64,000 nt of DNA from Streptomyces sp. STR69 (lineage in GTDB: Bacteria; Actinomycetota; Actinomycetes; Streptomycetales; Streptomycetaceae): NCBI RefSeq assembly GCF_024519455.1, contig NZ_JALJRY010000044.1, positions 1 through 64,000 on the forward strand. Reading direction: 5' to 3'. This document shows positions 17,395 through 26,216 of the stretch, piece after piece. Both the position numbers and the translations under genes were made by a program. Each line of letters begins with the position of its first letter. Positions within the stretch are counted from its first letter, which is position 1. Under the pieces are notes generated by a model, which was not told the origin of the DNA, searched no databases, and worked only from the letters and a program-made list of their open reading frames with translations.

Positions 17395-17439
17395 GCAAAG
17401 GAGCGAGACCTGCCGTTCGGGCAGGTCTCGCTCCTTTGC
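17395..17439. terminator. Bidirectional terminator, 20-bp perfect stem
   Basis: Arms 17395-17414 and 17420-17439 are exact inverted repeats around a 5-base loop (GTTCG). It sits between the convergent STAND and epimerase genes, so it probably serves both. Confidence 0.85.
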
Positions 17440-17488
17440 AGTGCGTGCGATCGCCAGGGGGAGGGGCGTCCGTGTACTGGGTGCCGTC

Positions 17489-18436
17489 TCAGGTCCGGGT
17501 CGGGGTCACGGCTCCCCAGGCGTCGGCGATGATCTCCTCCAGGGAGGACCGCTCTGGCTTCCAGTCGAGTTCCCGTCGGATCAGCGAGGTGTCCGCCAGC
17601 AGAGTCGACGGTTCCTGCTTCGGTGGGTGGTGGACGACTGGGACCTGGCGGCCGGTGACGCGCTCGGTCGCGGCGACGATCTCGCTGACGCTCGCCGCGG
17701 TGGCACCGACGTTGTAGACGGCGTGCGTTCCTGGCTGGCACACCTGCAGGGCCTGCACGTAGGCGCGTGCCAGGTCATCGACGTGGACGAAGTCCCGTAT
17801 CGCGGATCCGTCGCCGTTGACGTCTACGTGGGAGGCCTGCCCAGCCGCGACCGCGACTGCCTTCGGGATGATCCGGGTGAGATCTGAATCGCCTACGCCG
17901 GCCACGGCACCTGAGATGTTGAACGCACGAAGGATCACTGCTCCCACCGAACCGTTGCCAGCCCGGTGGATCAGCGCCTCGTCGGCGGCCAGCTTGGTCT
18001 TGCCGTACGGCGACGTCGGTTGGGGCGGCGCTTGTTCGTCGATCGGCTGGCGCTCAGGCACGCCGTAGACGGCGGCGGTCGAAGCCTGGATGACTTGGAG
18101 AGGCTGGCCAGTGCGAGCAAACTCATCGGCGCAGGCTGCCAGCAGTGCCACCGTGCCGCCTAGGTTGACGGCTTCGTAGTCGTCGGGCCGCTCGAACGAC
18201 TCGCGGACTCGGGTGAGCGCGGCCAGGTGGCACACGGCATCGGCTCCCTGCAGGGCCGCGCGCAGCTGCTCGGGGTGAAGCAGGTCGGCGTGCACGGTGT
18301 CGGCGACCGGCGCTGGCGGTAGCTCATCGCCGACCGGCCGGTGAGTCATCGCGGTCACTTCGTGGCCGGCCTCAGAGAGCCTCCGCACCACGGCATTGCC
18401 CACGAATCCGTACGCTCCGGTCACCAGTACGCGCAA
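17489..18436 (-). CDS. NAD-dependent epimerase/dehydratase (extended SDR)
   Basis: This 315-residue protein has the Rossmann GAYGFVG motif (residues 7-13), a serine/threonine region QASTAAVYG, and the YGKTK (YxxxK) active site, followed by RAFNISGA and RDFVHVDDLA. This is the UDP-glucose 4-epimerase-like layout that interconverts or dehydrates nucleotide sugars, but the substrate is not clear. It begins nine bases after the upstream HTH/Nudix-like gene, so the two form an operon. Regulator-SDR pairs of this kind recur in Streptomyces genomes, from memory. Confidence 0.83.
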   Translation of the reverse strand: MRVLVTGAYGFVGNAVVRRLSEAGHEVTAMTHRPVGDELPPAPVADTVHADLLHPEQLRAALQGADAVCHLAALTRVRESFERPDDYEAVNLGGTVALLAACADEFARTGQPLQVIQASTAAVYGVPERQPIDEQAPPQPTSPYGKTKLAADEALIHRAGNGSVGAVILRAFNISGAVAGVGDSDLTRIIPKAVAVAAGQASHVDVNGDGSAIRDFVHVDDLARAYVQALQVCQPGTHAVYNVGATAASVSEIVAATERVTGRQVPVVHHPPKQEPSTLLADTSLIRRELDWKPERSSLEEIIADAWGAVTPTRT

Positions 18437-18445
18437 GGGTCCTCC

Positions 18446-20059
18446 TCAGCCGGCGAGCATCAGCTTCCGATGCTGCCACGCCAGGTCAATACATGCGGCA
18501 GCGGCCGGTGCTAGGGGCTCGGAGTCCAGCAGCCGCCGGACGTTGGCTTCCGTGAACGGGATGCCCGCGGCGCCATCGGTTGCGCTGCTGGAGACGACGG
18601 AGCCTTCGGTGTTCTGGCTGACCATGGTCTGGAAGACCCGGTCGTAGACGTCGGCGTCGATCACTACGACGGAGAGGATCTCGCCGGCCAACGTCAGCGG
18701 GTCAAGGCCGATACCGAAGGTGTATGCCCGCAACTTGCCTGTGAGTCGTGCCTCGTTGAGGGACTTGAAGGGGTCCGTGCCGTCGTAGTCGATCGGCTCA
18801 CCGCTGCTTCCGTCAGCCTCCGGCATCCCGAGGAACTCCTCGGCGTACTCGCGCAGCATGTTGCGCCACAGGTCGAAGTCGTTGGACTGGTCCCAGGGCA
18901 TCACGGACGACGGCTGGAACACTCCGGCGGGCATGATGTGGTAGATCCCGCCGGCCAACGCGACGTTCGCGGCGGACCGGTGGTGTAAGACGAACGACGC
19001 GCGGTCGCGGTCTCGCCGAATGGTCAGCGTGTCGATCGACGGCAACAGAGGGCGCCGGGTGAGGTCGAACGGGTCGCCGACCAGCGAGCGGAACGGCAGG
19101 TCGTCCCATCGCGGCGCTTGCAGCCACTCGGGATCGCTGCCGGTAGCGAGCCAGGCGTTGGCCAACTCATGGGACACGCCCTCGCATACGTCGACCATGT
19201 CGAAGTACGTCGTGTATCCGAAGGCCATTCGCGCGGTGTCGCCGGCCCAGTCGGTGCCCATTAGGCGGAAACTGGGTCGGTTTTCGAAGAGCGATGGCTT
19301 GTCGACTGCGCGAATGGCCTGGGAATACCGGTCGTATCTCCCGCCACGGGCGGACAGGGGGCGTACTGCTTCGGCCTCCGGCTCGGAGCCGACCACGGTT
19401 GGGTGCTCCACCTGGGAGAGCCATGACAGCTCCACTCCAGCGAGGTCGATCGGCGCTGGCGCCATCCAACCCGGCCGTGTCAGGACCGGGCTGTTCCCTG
19501 CCCGCTCGAACTCGGGGTACAACGCGGCCGCCGCGGCAGTCAACTCGCTGCGACGCCGGTTGAGTTCGCGACGCACCAGCTTCCATCGCCGTTGATCCTC
19601 TACGGCGTTCTGCGGTTTCCCCGCGGGTCCGGGCACGCGGGGTGCATAGTCACCGCGGCTGGACAGGGCCGCCGGCAGCAATCCCAACTCGTCTTCGGGG
19701 AGCCCCAAGACGCTGGCCACCCGCCGCAGTTCATCAACGTCCCGGATCGAACGCTTCCCGCGCTCCAACAGCGACACGTACGACTGGTCGTATCCGAGCA
19801 GGTCGGCCAGGTCCTGCTGCGTGAGGTGGTGTGTGGCTCGGTACGCCCGTAGCGCTGCCTTGAGGTTCGACCCGTCTGGTGGCGCTTGTTGCTCGCTGGC
19901 CTCGTAGAGCCATGGTGCAGGCCCCGACGCCGATACGGCGCTCGGGGGAGCATCGTGCACCGCCCGCTCACAAGGGCCGCACACCGTCCCTGAGTTCGCG
20001 CGACTTAACCGCGCTCCACACCGGGAGCAGACTCGACCGTCGGTCGCTGTAGCTGTCAT
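18446..20059 (-). CDS. XRE-family regulator with N-terminal zinc ribbon and Nudix-like C-terminus
   Basis: This 537-residue protein has three parts. A four-cysteine zinc ribbon is at residues 11-30 (CSRC ... CGPC). A canonical XRE HTH follows at about 66-125 (LTQQDLADLLGYDQSYVSLLERG). The long C-terminal part contains, at about 403-411, REYAEEFLG inside a FVLHHRS ... MPAGVFQP context, which resembles a Nudix box that keeps the paired glutamates but lacks the glycine at its usual place. It could sense a nucleotide or nucleotide sugar and regulate the downstream epimerase. A GGTGAG-type site precedes the ATG. The Nudix reading is by eye and tentative; the HTH is secure. Confidence 0.82.
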   Translation of the reverse strand: MTATATDGRVCSRCGARLSRANSGTVCGPCERAVHDAPPSAVSASGPAPWLYEASEQQAPPDGSNLKAALRAYRATHHLTQQDLADLLGYDQSYVSLLERGKRSIRDVDELRRVASVLGLPEDELGLLPAALSSRGDYAPRVPGPAGKPQNAVEDQRRWKLVRRELNRRRSELTAAAAALYPEFERAGNSPVLTRPGWMAPAPIDLAGVELSWLSQVEHPTVVGSEPEAEAVRPLSARGGRYDRYSQAIRAVDKPSLFENRPSFRLMGTDWAGDTARMAFGYTTYFDMVDVCEGVSHELANAWLATGSDPEWLQAPRWDDLPFRSLVGDPFDLTRRPLLPSIDTLTIRRDRDRASFVLHHRSAANVALAGGIYHIMPAGVFQPSSVMPWDQSNDFDLWRNMLREYAEEFLGMPEADGSSGEPIDYDGTDPFKSLNEARLTGKLRAYTFGIGLDPLTLAGEILSVVVIDADVYDRVFQTMVSQNTEGSVVSSSATDGAAGIPFTEANVRRLLDSEPLAPAAAACIDLAWQHRKLMLAG

Positions 20060-20244
20060 GTGGTCTCACCCCGTTGTGATCGCATGTGCTCAGTGTCCAG
20101 GCGTACGGATCAGCATGCCAGCGAAGTATCTCGACCAGGGGACACGAAGTTTGGATGAGGACGACCGGGCAAGAACGGCACGTGATGGACTGACGCGTCC
20201 GCAGCATGGAGATGTGCCCGAGAACAACATCGGTAGGTGTGACT

Positions 20245-20877
20245 ATGGACCCGCAGATCCAGGGCGCGGTACTTGGAGCTGGCGCGACCGCTCTGGGTGG
20301 TGCGATTGCGTGGGTCGGCGCAAGAGCGCAGGCGGGGGCAGCGTTGGAGTCAGTCCGGATGCAGGTACGTGGGCAGCAGTTCGACGCTCGCTGGCAAATG
20401 CGCCGTGACGCGTATGCAGCGTTCTTCGGGGCTGTGGAGGAGGTACGAACGGCCGTCGCTGACGCCCGGGGGATCCAGGTCGTGCGCTTGCAGCACCCAG
20501 ACCAGACGCTCGGCGGTACTGCCCCCGAGGCCCGTATGGCCGTAGCTGAAGTCATGAAGCGCCTCTGGTTTCAACAGTCGTTGCTGCGCCTGTCTGTGTC
20601 GTCGCTTGAACGCATGGCTACGGACAGCCTTGTCGAGCAGGTGACTGGTCTTGTGCGGTACTTGGATGAGTGGTGGGAAGTTGCTCTCCAGAACAGCCTG
20701 CTAGCTGATGAGTTGGATGAGAGGTTGCGGAGCCGGTCCGGCGAGTTGGTTGAGGTCATTGAGCACGTGATGGAGTCAGCCCGGGGCTGGCTTGATGCGA
20801 ATCCAGACGTCGACCCTCCCGGGCGAAGGCAGGTGGTCCCGATTGCTTGCCTGATATCACGATCGCCGCCTACGTAG
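20245..20877 (+). CDS. Small membrane-anchored helical protein, unknown function
   Basis: This 210-residue protein has an N-terminal Gly/Ala-rich hydrophobic helix (residues about 6-28), then charged helices with an RRDAYAAFFGAVEEVR segment. This layout is frequent among uncharacterised Streptomyces proteins and resembles that of the gene at 616-1230. A TAGGTG site lies six bases before the ATG at 20245. It is divergent from the regulator gene and upstream of the first PD-(D/E)XK gene. Role unknown. Confidence 0.65.
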   Translation: MDPQIQGAVLGAGATALGGAIAWVGARAQAGAALESVRMQVRGQQFDARWQMRRDAYAAFFGAVEEVRTAVADARGIQVVRLQHPDQTLGGTAPEARMAVAEVMKRLWFQQSLLRLSVSSLERMATDSLVEQVTGLVRYLDEWWEVALQNSLLADELDERLRSRSGELVEVIEHVMESARGWLDANPDVDPPGRRQVVPIACLISRSPPT

Positions 20878-21123
20878 CCTCAGCGACTGACGAGCGGCCA
20901 TCCCGCCCTTCAGTCTTCGATTATCAGGACCCTCGCACGATGTGGCACACGTGCTTTACGTCTTCTTCATGTACTTGACGGTCGCCCCAAGGGAGAGACC
21001 GCCGTGCGGCTGGTGCTGTGCCTCCGGGCATCCCCTCTCGCGTCGGTTTTCGGCATACCGTCGCGCATCGGGATCCTCTGTGCGAGCCTTGCCATAGGTG
21101 AAGCAGATAGTGATGGGGGATTG

Positions 21124-22581
21124 ATGGGCATCTTCTTCTCGGATCATTTTGGTGTGAACCGGGCCAGCCTCGACGAGTACGGCGCCCTGGATGTGTGCCT
21201 ACTTAGCGACCTACCTCTCTTCATCGATCCCTTCCTTCTTTTTCATAGCGAAAAGGAGGAGTATCAGACACTTCATTCTGAAATTCTTCGCTACATGGCC
21301 TTCCTGCGCGACAAGTCAAGCGCGGGCCGAATTAGTCAAGGTCTTCTGGAATCCTGGTTTTACTTCAAGGAAGTGAAGCAGAACTGGCTAGGCTTCACAG
21401 TGCTCGGAAATGGTGGGCATGCACTGGGCGCCTCATTCGCGACTTCACTCAACGAGGGGTTGGCCGATGTATTCGAAAATTTCGGCCAGGAAACCATCAC
21501 TCAAGGAAGTCACCCGGAGAAGCTTTGCCTAATCACAGGAGGTGTAGGTCGGGACTCAGTCAGTGACTTCACTACCAATCTGATCAAGGAGTACCTACTC
21601 GCTTACACGCAGAAGTTCACCCTGGACAATCTGGATCCGTCTCTTTATAGAACTTTTCGCGTCAGGAGGGTGAGGTTTAACTATGAAACTGAAACTTGGG
21701 AGGATGGGAACTTCGCACTGCCTCAATTGCGCAACGACTTTGTCCTACTCACGCCCAAAGATATGCTTACTCGCGATGACACGTGGATCAATAAGCGTGA
21801 TCTTGTAAATGACTTCCAGAACCTTCCACTTGCCGTATCCAATGCGCAGCTCCGCGAGCAGATTAACAACTACTTCTACAAGTCCCTTCCTGATAAGCCT
21901 AAACGCAAGGAAATTGATGCTGCCGCAGTCGCGACAATTCGAAAATTTCCCGAACTGATCGACTATTACATTAAGGCCAAAGAGGAATCGGGAGATATTG
22001 CAGCGGATGCGAGTTCAATCAAAGTAGAAGATCTGGTCAGCATCTTCGTCGAAGGTCTGGATTCCGTTGTCACCGATCTGCAAGATAAGATTCGTTTCTA
22101 CGACAAGCTTCCAGACTCGTACGCTGAGTGCCTAGAGAGAGTGAACGCATTCAAACGGTACGTAGAGCACCAAGACGGCTACAAGCTCATTAATAGGGGT
22201 GGTGGAGGTTTTAGTCATGAGTCAGAAGTCCAACTCTTCTTTGGGCTCGTCTGGTACGGAACGGCCTTTGATGTCAACAGAGAAGTGAACAATGGACGCG
22301 GCCCGGTGGACTACAAAGTTTCTAAAGGGTCAACCGACAAGACGTTGATTGAATTTAAACTCGCGAGCAATTCCCAGCTTAGGCGAAACCTCGAAAATCA
22401 AGTTGAGATCTACGAGAAAGCCAACGATACCCTCAATTCAATTAAGGTGATCGTCTCGTACACGGAGACCCATGAAAGGAGAGTTCGACGGGCCCTTGCC
22501 GATCTCGGTCTAAGGGACAAGGAGAACATCGTCCTGATTGACGCTCGTAGCGACAACAAGCCGTCAGCTTCGACTGCTTAG
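21124..22581 (+). CDS. Putative PD-(D/E)XK nuclease protein, paralogue 1
   Basis: This 485-residue protein begins MGIFFSDHFGVN and has a GGGGGA site before the ATG. The N-terminal two thirds contains an LFIDPFLL segment, a GGVGRDSVSDFTTNLIKEYL motif and a YETETWEDGNF strand, all with counterparts in the convergent gene. The C-terminal domain has GPVDYKVS and, 14 residues after the Asp, LIEFKLA (Asp396, Glu410, Lys412), the spacing and order of a PD-(D/E)XK restriction-type active site. DNA is AT-richer than the surroundings, suggesting recent transfer. I infer a defence or conflict nuclease; the N-terminal domain is not one I can name. Confidence 0.72.
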   Translation: MGIFFSDHFGVNRASLDEYGALDVCLLSDLPLFIDPFLLFHSEKEEYQTLHSEILRYMAFLRDKSSAGRISQGLLESWFYFKEVKQNWLGFTVLGNGGHALGASFATSLNEGLADVFENFGQETITQGSHPEKLCLITGGVGRDSVSDFTTNLIKEYLLAYTQKFTLDNLDPSLYRTFRVRRVRFNYETETWEDGNFALPQLRNDFVLLTPKDMLTRDDTWINKRDLVNDFQNLPLAVSNAQLREQINNYFYKSLPDKPKRKEIDAAAVATIRKFPELIDYYIKAKEESGDIAADASSIKVEDLVSIFVEGLDSVVTDLQDKIRFYDKLPDSYAECLERVNAFKRYVEHQDGYKLINRGGGGFSHESEVQLFFGLVWYGTAFDVNREVNNGRGPVDYKVSKGSTDKTLIEFKLASNSQLRRNLENQVEIYEKANDTLNSIKVIVSYTETHERRVRRALADLGLRDKENIVLIDARSDNKPSASTA

Positions 22582-22675
22582 TCACGGCCTTGGGAAGCGT
22601 GATCTTAAGTGACTGTGGTCTTCGTGTTTCCTCTAGCGAGTGTCGGCAGAAACGTTACCTGGCAGCTGAGAGGGA

Positions 22676-24163
22676 TCAGCTGATGAGCTTCCGGAATCGC
22701 TCGAAGAGGAGGCGGAACTCACCCGGATACGGCCGTTCCTGTTCCGTGTCTTCGAGTTCGTTTGGATCGACCGGGGTGTTGGCTGTTACGACTTCGTCAA
22801 CAAGCACCGATAGGTCCTCGTCATCTAGGAGGAGTACAAATTCATGCCGGCTCAGTGCTGTATCACGGCAACGCTGCAGGAACCTCTCCTTTTCAGAAAG
22901 AGACCTACATAGCAACAACCCGACCTTTCCGCGGAGCGGTGAGAATCTACCACACAACTGATCCAATTCTGGATTTCCGATTTCGGAATGGTAATTCTTG
23001 CACTCGACGAATACGTGTGAACTTGGGTGCCCCTGTCGCATCACCCATCCGAAGAATCCGTCTGTCGCATTGTTCGTATAGGTGATGTCGACGCGTTTTC
23101 TAGACTGGTCTAATGGGTGCTCGACGACAGGGTAGGTTAGCCATGGGTAGAAGATTGCGCTTAAGACCGCGTGGACTCTGTGGTGATACTCAGTGGCGTA
23201 CTCTGCACCCGGCGGTGTATCGAGGACGACCCTGAGTAAATTCCGGTAATTGACAGGCTTGGTTCCGGTCGCCTGACTTAGCTCATCGTGATCGAGAGGA
23301 CGTGACGGATTCTGACGCTTCTCCTCCTTGTAATCGCGGAAGACCTGAGTTCGGGCCGAACTCAGGTCAACCATTTTTTCCTTGCCGCCGCCGTACTCCA
23401 TTTCAACGTCTATTTTGGTGACGAATTTTCGCCCGTTCTTGGCTGTCTGGACTAGCTTGCTGCTCGGGTTGTCGAGTTCCTCATCCTGTAGTGTGGGTGC
23501 CAGGTGGTTTCTGAAATAATCCTCCTTGGTTAGATGCAGATCGTGACGTACGATCACTTTGGGTACTAGCAGTAGCGGATTGCCTTGTGGGACGAGCATC
23601 CTCGTATTACCCTCCTCCCACTCGCGGGTTGAAGGATTCCAAACGAGTCCGCTGTTGATTCCTTCGCGAAGCTCCATTCCGTACATTGAAGCCATTGATT
23701 GGGTGTAGGAGATCAGCATTCCTCGAATTATGTTCGTCGTGACATCTGAAATAATATCCTTGCCGATCCCCTCAATGAATAGTGCCGTGTCTTCCAGATC
23801 CTCAAGTAGTCCACTTTCTGCAGCTTTACTCACGGCGAGGTTCTTGGAAATTCGTTGCACGAGGTAAGGTCCTAGACCGCGACCGCGTGATTTTCCTTTG
23901 GATAATCCGAAGTGTGTCTCATTAGGCTCCGTGAGGCGGGCAAGTAGTTTACGCAGCTGTTGAGGGTCGCTGTGAGTAATTGCGTCGACGACGCTGTGGA
24001 AAAATGTCGAAAGCATCGTATGGCATTGGCTCGACCATTCGTCCGGAAGGTCTTTTAGCGTGCTGGGGTCTATGTAGACTGGGGTATCCATTTCTACATC
24101 CACATCGACAAAGTCGAGAGTTGGTTGGGTTCGACCCAGCTTGTAGTATTCGGAAACACGCAT
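22676..24163 (-). CDS. Putative PD-(D/E)XK nuclease protein, paralogue 2
   Basis: This 495-residue protein starts at the Met at 24163, which has a GGGAGG site seven bases upstream; the longer reading frame adds 71 residues without support. It parallels the convergent gene: VYIDPSTL, GIGKDIISDVTTNIIRGMLI, STREWEEGNTRM and PLLLVPKVIVRHD correspond in order. The C-terminal nuclease-like domain has KRVDITYTN and VFVECKNY (Asp359, Glu387, Lys389), with a larger loop between the Asp and ExK than in paralogue 1. Composition is AT-rich. The two stops are about 95 bases apart. A paired or hetero-oligomeric nuclease system is a reasonable inference. Confidence 0.72.
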   Translation of the reverse strand: MRVSEYYKLGRTQPTLDFVDVDVEMDTPVYIDPSTLKDLPDEWSSQCHTMLSTFFHSVVDAITHSDPQQLRKLLARLTEPNETHFGLSKGKSRGRGLGPYLVQRISKNLAVSKAAESGLLEDLEDTALFIEGIGKDIISDVTTNIIRGMLISYTQSMASMYGMELREGINSGLVWNPSTREWEEGNTRMLVPQGNPLLLVPKVIVRHDLHLTKEDYFRNHLAPTLQDEELDNPSSKLVQTAKNGRKFVTKIDVEMEYGGGKEKMVDLSSARTQVFRDYKEEKRQNPSRPLDHDELSQATGTKPVNYRNLLRVVLDTPPGAEYATEYHHRVHAVLSAIFYPWLTYPVVEHPLDQSRKRVDITYTNNATDGFFGWVMRQGHPSSHVFVECKNYHSEIGNPELDQLCGRFSPLRGKVGLLLCRSLSEKERFLQRCRDTALSRHEFVLLLDDEDLSVLVDEVVTANTPVDPNELEDTEQERPYPGEFRLLFERFRKLIS

Positions 24164-24601
24164 GACGCCTCCCAAGTTCCGCCGATCGATTTTCCATGAA
24201 GCCAAATCAATACCCCTGGCGAGAATTATGTAATCTCGTCGGCTGATAGTTGACCGAAAAGGCGCGGCGGAGCCGTCTGGGCTGGAGCCGCTTTGGCGTG
24301 AGTGATCATGGCCACGTAGGCTTTCGGCGCGTCGGGCGGTCTTGGAGCTGCCCAGCAATGCAGAGTCGCCGGACAACGCCTGGGCGCTTCAGCGTGGGGG
24401 AGAGATAACGAAGGCTCGGCTGGAGTGGGTTGCCTGGGGAGGCTGGGGACCGCCGTCGGTCTGGCCCATCCGAACCTGGCGCGGGCGGGCGGCCTCAAAA
24501 GGTGCTTCAGAAGTCGTCGCTAGGTCAAGATCCGGGCCAATTGCGGACCATGACCAGTGAGTTGGCAGGAAAGAGCAGGTCAGGAGCATGCAGCGCGGCC
24601 C
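24164..24601. other. Element right-end spacer
   Basis: About 440 bases between paralogue 2 and the tRNA-Tyr remnant. No believable gene or strong repeat is seen. This end of an AICE would be expected to carry Int/Xis arm-type sites, but I could not recognise them. Confidence 0.4.
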
Positions 24602-24652
24602 ACTGTAAATCTGCCGGCTACGCCTACCCAGGTTCGAACCCTGGCGCCGCCA
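24602..24652 (+). other. tRNA-Tyr 3' remnant (attR of the integrated element)
   Basis: The segment reads ACTGTAAATC (anticodon loop with GTA, Tyr) through the variable region, the T-arm AGGTTCGAACCCTGG and the 3' acceptor strand CGCCGCC plus A. The 5' half is missing: upstream bases do not pair to form the anticodon stem (only part of TCTGC is matched), nor the D-arm or the 5' acceptor strand. It is therefore a displaced 3' end left after site-specific insertion, not a functional tRNA. SLP1 integrates at tRNA-Tyr in S. coelicolor, so an SLP1-like specificity is likely. Confidence 0.82.
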
Positions 24653-24662
24653 CATGTAGGTA

Positions 24663-24706
24663 GACCCCCTCTGATCTGCGGGAACGCAGACCGGAGGGGG
24701 TCTTTT
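24663..24706 (+). terminator. Native terminator of the tRNA-Tyr locus
   Basis: GACCCCCTC (24663-24671) pairs with GAGGGGGTC (24694-24702), with an inner TCTGCG/CGCAGA stem, followed by TTTT. It lies directly after the tRNA-Tyr remnant and marks the start of chromosomal DNA. Confidence 0.82.
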
Positions 24707-25352
24707 CCTGTCCAGGGGCGCTCTTCCGCATGGGATCGAAACCAGGTGACCTGTCTCACGCTGTGACGCATGGACCCCGGGCTGGTCAGGTCTTCCGGGC
24801 CGTACACGAGCCAGGTCGAGGGGCCGGCCTGTTGCGAGGGCCGGCTCTGTTGGTCATCTGCGCGCCGGTGCGTCCGAGGCTCATATGGACGAGATGCGGA
24901 CGGCGTTGGGCCGGCGCACGCTGAGGGCATGACGGCCGGTGCTCCATCAGGGCCCCGGAAGGCCCGCTGCGGCAGGACGGGCGGCAGAGTGGCGCAGCTC
25001 CTCGACCTCGGTGGGGGAGGTTGAGCAGGGGCGTCCTGACGCACGTCGCAGCCGTCGTGATCGGCTTCGCGATCGGAGCCGTCGCCGGCTCTGCAGGCGC
25101 CGGCGGCTCGGCGGACGCTCCGGCGACGCCGAAGGCCGGTGCAAGGGCTTCACCGAAACCGCTACGCCCGTCTGTTCGATGCCGCACACCGGCAGCTCGG
25201 CGACCCCGTCGTCCTGGTGCGGGCCACCTTGAACTGTCACTCACACTCACCACAATCCGAGTTCAAGCTCAGCGGCCGTAGCTGCCCACCTCTCGCCTCT
25301 CACCACTTGCCCTTGTTCGGCTTTCCACTGTCTGAATCGCGCCCTTGCTGCA
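24707..25352. other. Chromosomal spacer with degraded-looking ORFs
   Basis: About 650 bases without a confident gene. A frame at 25021-25281 (TTG start) opens with a hydrophobic VVIGFAIGAVAGSAG helix but then turns into Arg/Pro-rich sequence, and a 31-codon frame ends just before it. This could be a decayed membrane-protein gene. The evidence is weak. Confidence 0.3.
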
Positions 25353-26102
25353 GTGATGTCCCGACCTCAGGCGATACAGCAGGACACCACGGCGGCCATC
25401 AACACAGGGCTTACTGGAACCCGGGCTGTCATCCGCGAAGGAATTGCGCGGACCGGTGAAAACATCAGTGACCCGCTCACCCGGATCGGCAGTGAACTCG
25501 TCGCTGTCCGTGGCTCGGTCAACGACCTCGTCCGCAGCGCTCAGCAGGCATCACAGCCCACTCGTCCCGTGGACGACGCACGTTCCGAGGACGACTCTCC
25601 GCCCGGGACCGATGGCAGCGAGCCGGAGGTCGGCGACGACAACGGGGAGACGGGGAGGGGAGACGAGGGGCAGCGTCTTCAGCTTCTCCAGGTCGCCGCC
25701 GGCATCTCCGCCGCGACCATCCACGCGCATCGCGACACCTGGGCATTCCTCGTTGAACATTCCAGCAAGGACCGCCACTTCCGAATTCCGGGCGAAGTCA
25801 AGGACGCTTCGGACACCGTCCTCGTCGACCTCTCCGGGCCCAGCATCGTCGCCATTCTCGCCACACTTGGTGACGTCAAGGACGACCCGGACGTCGATCT
25901 GGGGACTCGGGCAATCGCAGGCCTTGTTCACGAACGCATCGTCATGGCCGTCGAGAGCATCGCGGGGGCACTCCGCTCCGACAACCGGGCTGATCGAGTC
26001 CGCATCGACTTCGACGACCGGCTCGGTCCGCCCCCTGAGGACACACACGGGCAGCGGGACGACGAGGAAGGCGGCGGGGAGCAACGCGGAGGAGCCGCCT
26101 GA
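25353..26102 (+). CDS. Hypothetical protein
   Basis: This 249-residue protein has an N-terminal helical region (residues about 10-70, amphipathic, Ile/Val/Asp-rich), an acidic low-complexity linker (about 75-108), and a folded-looking C-terminal part (about 108-225; RDTWAFLVEHSSKDRHFRI, LSGPSIVAILATLG). No transmembrane segment is obvious. The start is uncertain (GTG followed directly by ATG; no strong ribosome-binding site). I do not recognise a family. A strong terminator follows at 26171. Confidence 0.55.
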   Translation: MMSRPQAIQQDTTAAINTGLTGTRAVIREGIARTGENISDPLTRIGSELVAVRGSVNDLVRSAQQASQPTRPVDDARSEDDSPPGTDGSEPEVGDDNGETGRGDEGQRLQLLQVAAGISAATIHAHRDTWAFLVEHSSKDRHFRIPGEVKDASDTVLVDLSGPSIVAILATLGDVKDDPDVDLGTRAIAGLVHERIVMAVESIAGALRSDNRADRVRIDFDDRLGPPPEDTHGQRDDEEGGGEQRGGAA

Positions 26103-26170
26103 CAGTCCAAGTTCCGGGCCGGCCGCGGATCGTGAGTGGTGATTCGGTAGAAAGTCGCAGTTCATATGAC

Positions 26171-26216
26171 CGAAAGGGTCTGCGCTCGGCAGCAATGCCG
26201 AGCGCAGACCCTTTCG
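26171..26216 (+). terminator. Terminator, 20-bp perfect stem
   Basis: Exact inverted repeat 26171-26190 / 26197-26216 around AGCAAT, between the hypothetical gene and the alginate lyase. Confidence 0.8.

Larger units (their letters stand above)
1231..24652. mobile_element. Integrated actinomycete conjugative element (AICE) with cargo, right end in tRNA-Tyr
   Basis: The block contains the diagnostic AICE set in order: integrase, Xis, ATPase/prim-pol replication pair, FtsK-like TraB translocase, spread-type membrane proteins and a GntR/KorSA-type repressor. About 9.5 kb of cargo follows, ending at a 3' remnant of tRNA-Tyr with the native tRNA terminator beyond it. Such elements integrate into tRNA 3' ends by Int, excise with Int and Xis, replicate as circles and move as double-stranded DNA through TraB. 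SLP1 of S. coelicolor uses tRNA-Tyr, and the flanking rpmG-rpoBC neighbourhood is, from memory, the same chromosomal region. The left boundary given here is only a placeholder just beyond int. I found no intact tRNA-Tyr or matching direct repeat on the left, so the element may extend past base 1 or be composite. Confidence 0.7.

Noticed and set aside
21004..21123. N-terminal 40-residue extension of the first PD-(D/E)XK protein
   Set aside because: The internal ATG at 21124 has a GGGGGA site at good spacing, and the extension begins with GTG and lacks similarity to the paralogue.
24602..24652. Functional tRNA-Tyr
   Set aside because: The 5' acceptor strand, D-arm and 5' half of the anticodon stem are missing, so no cloverleaf can form.
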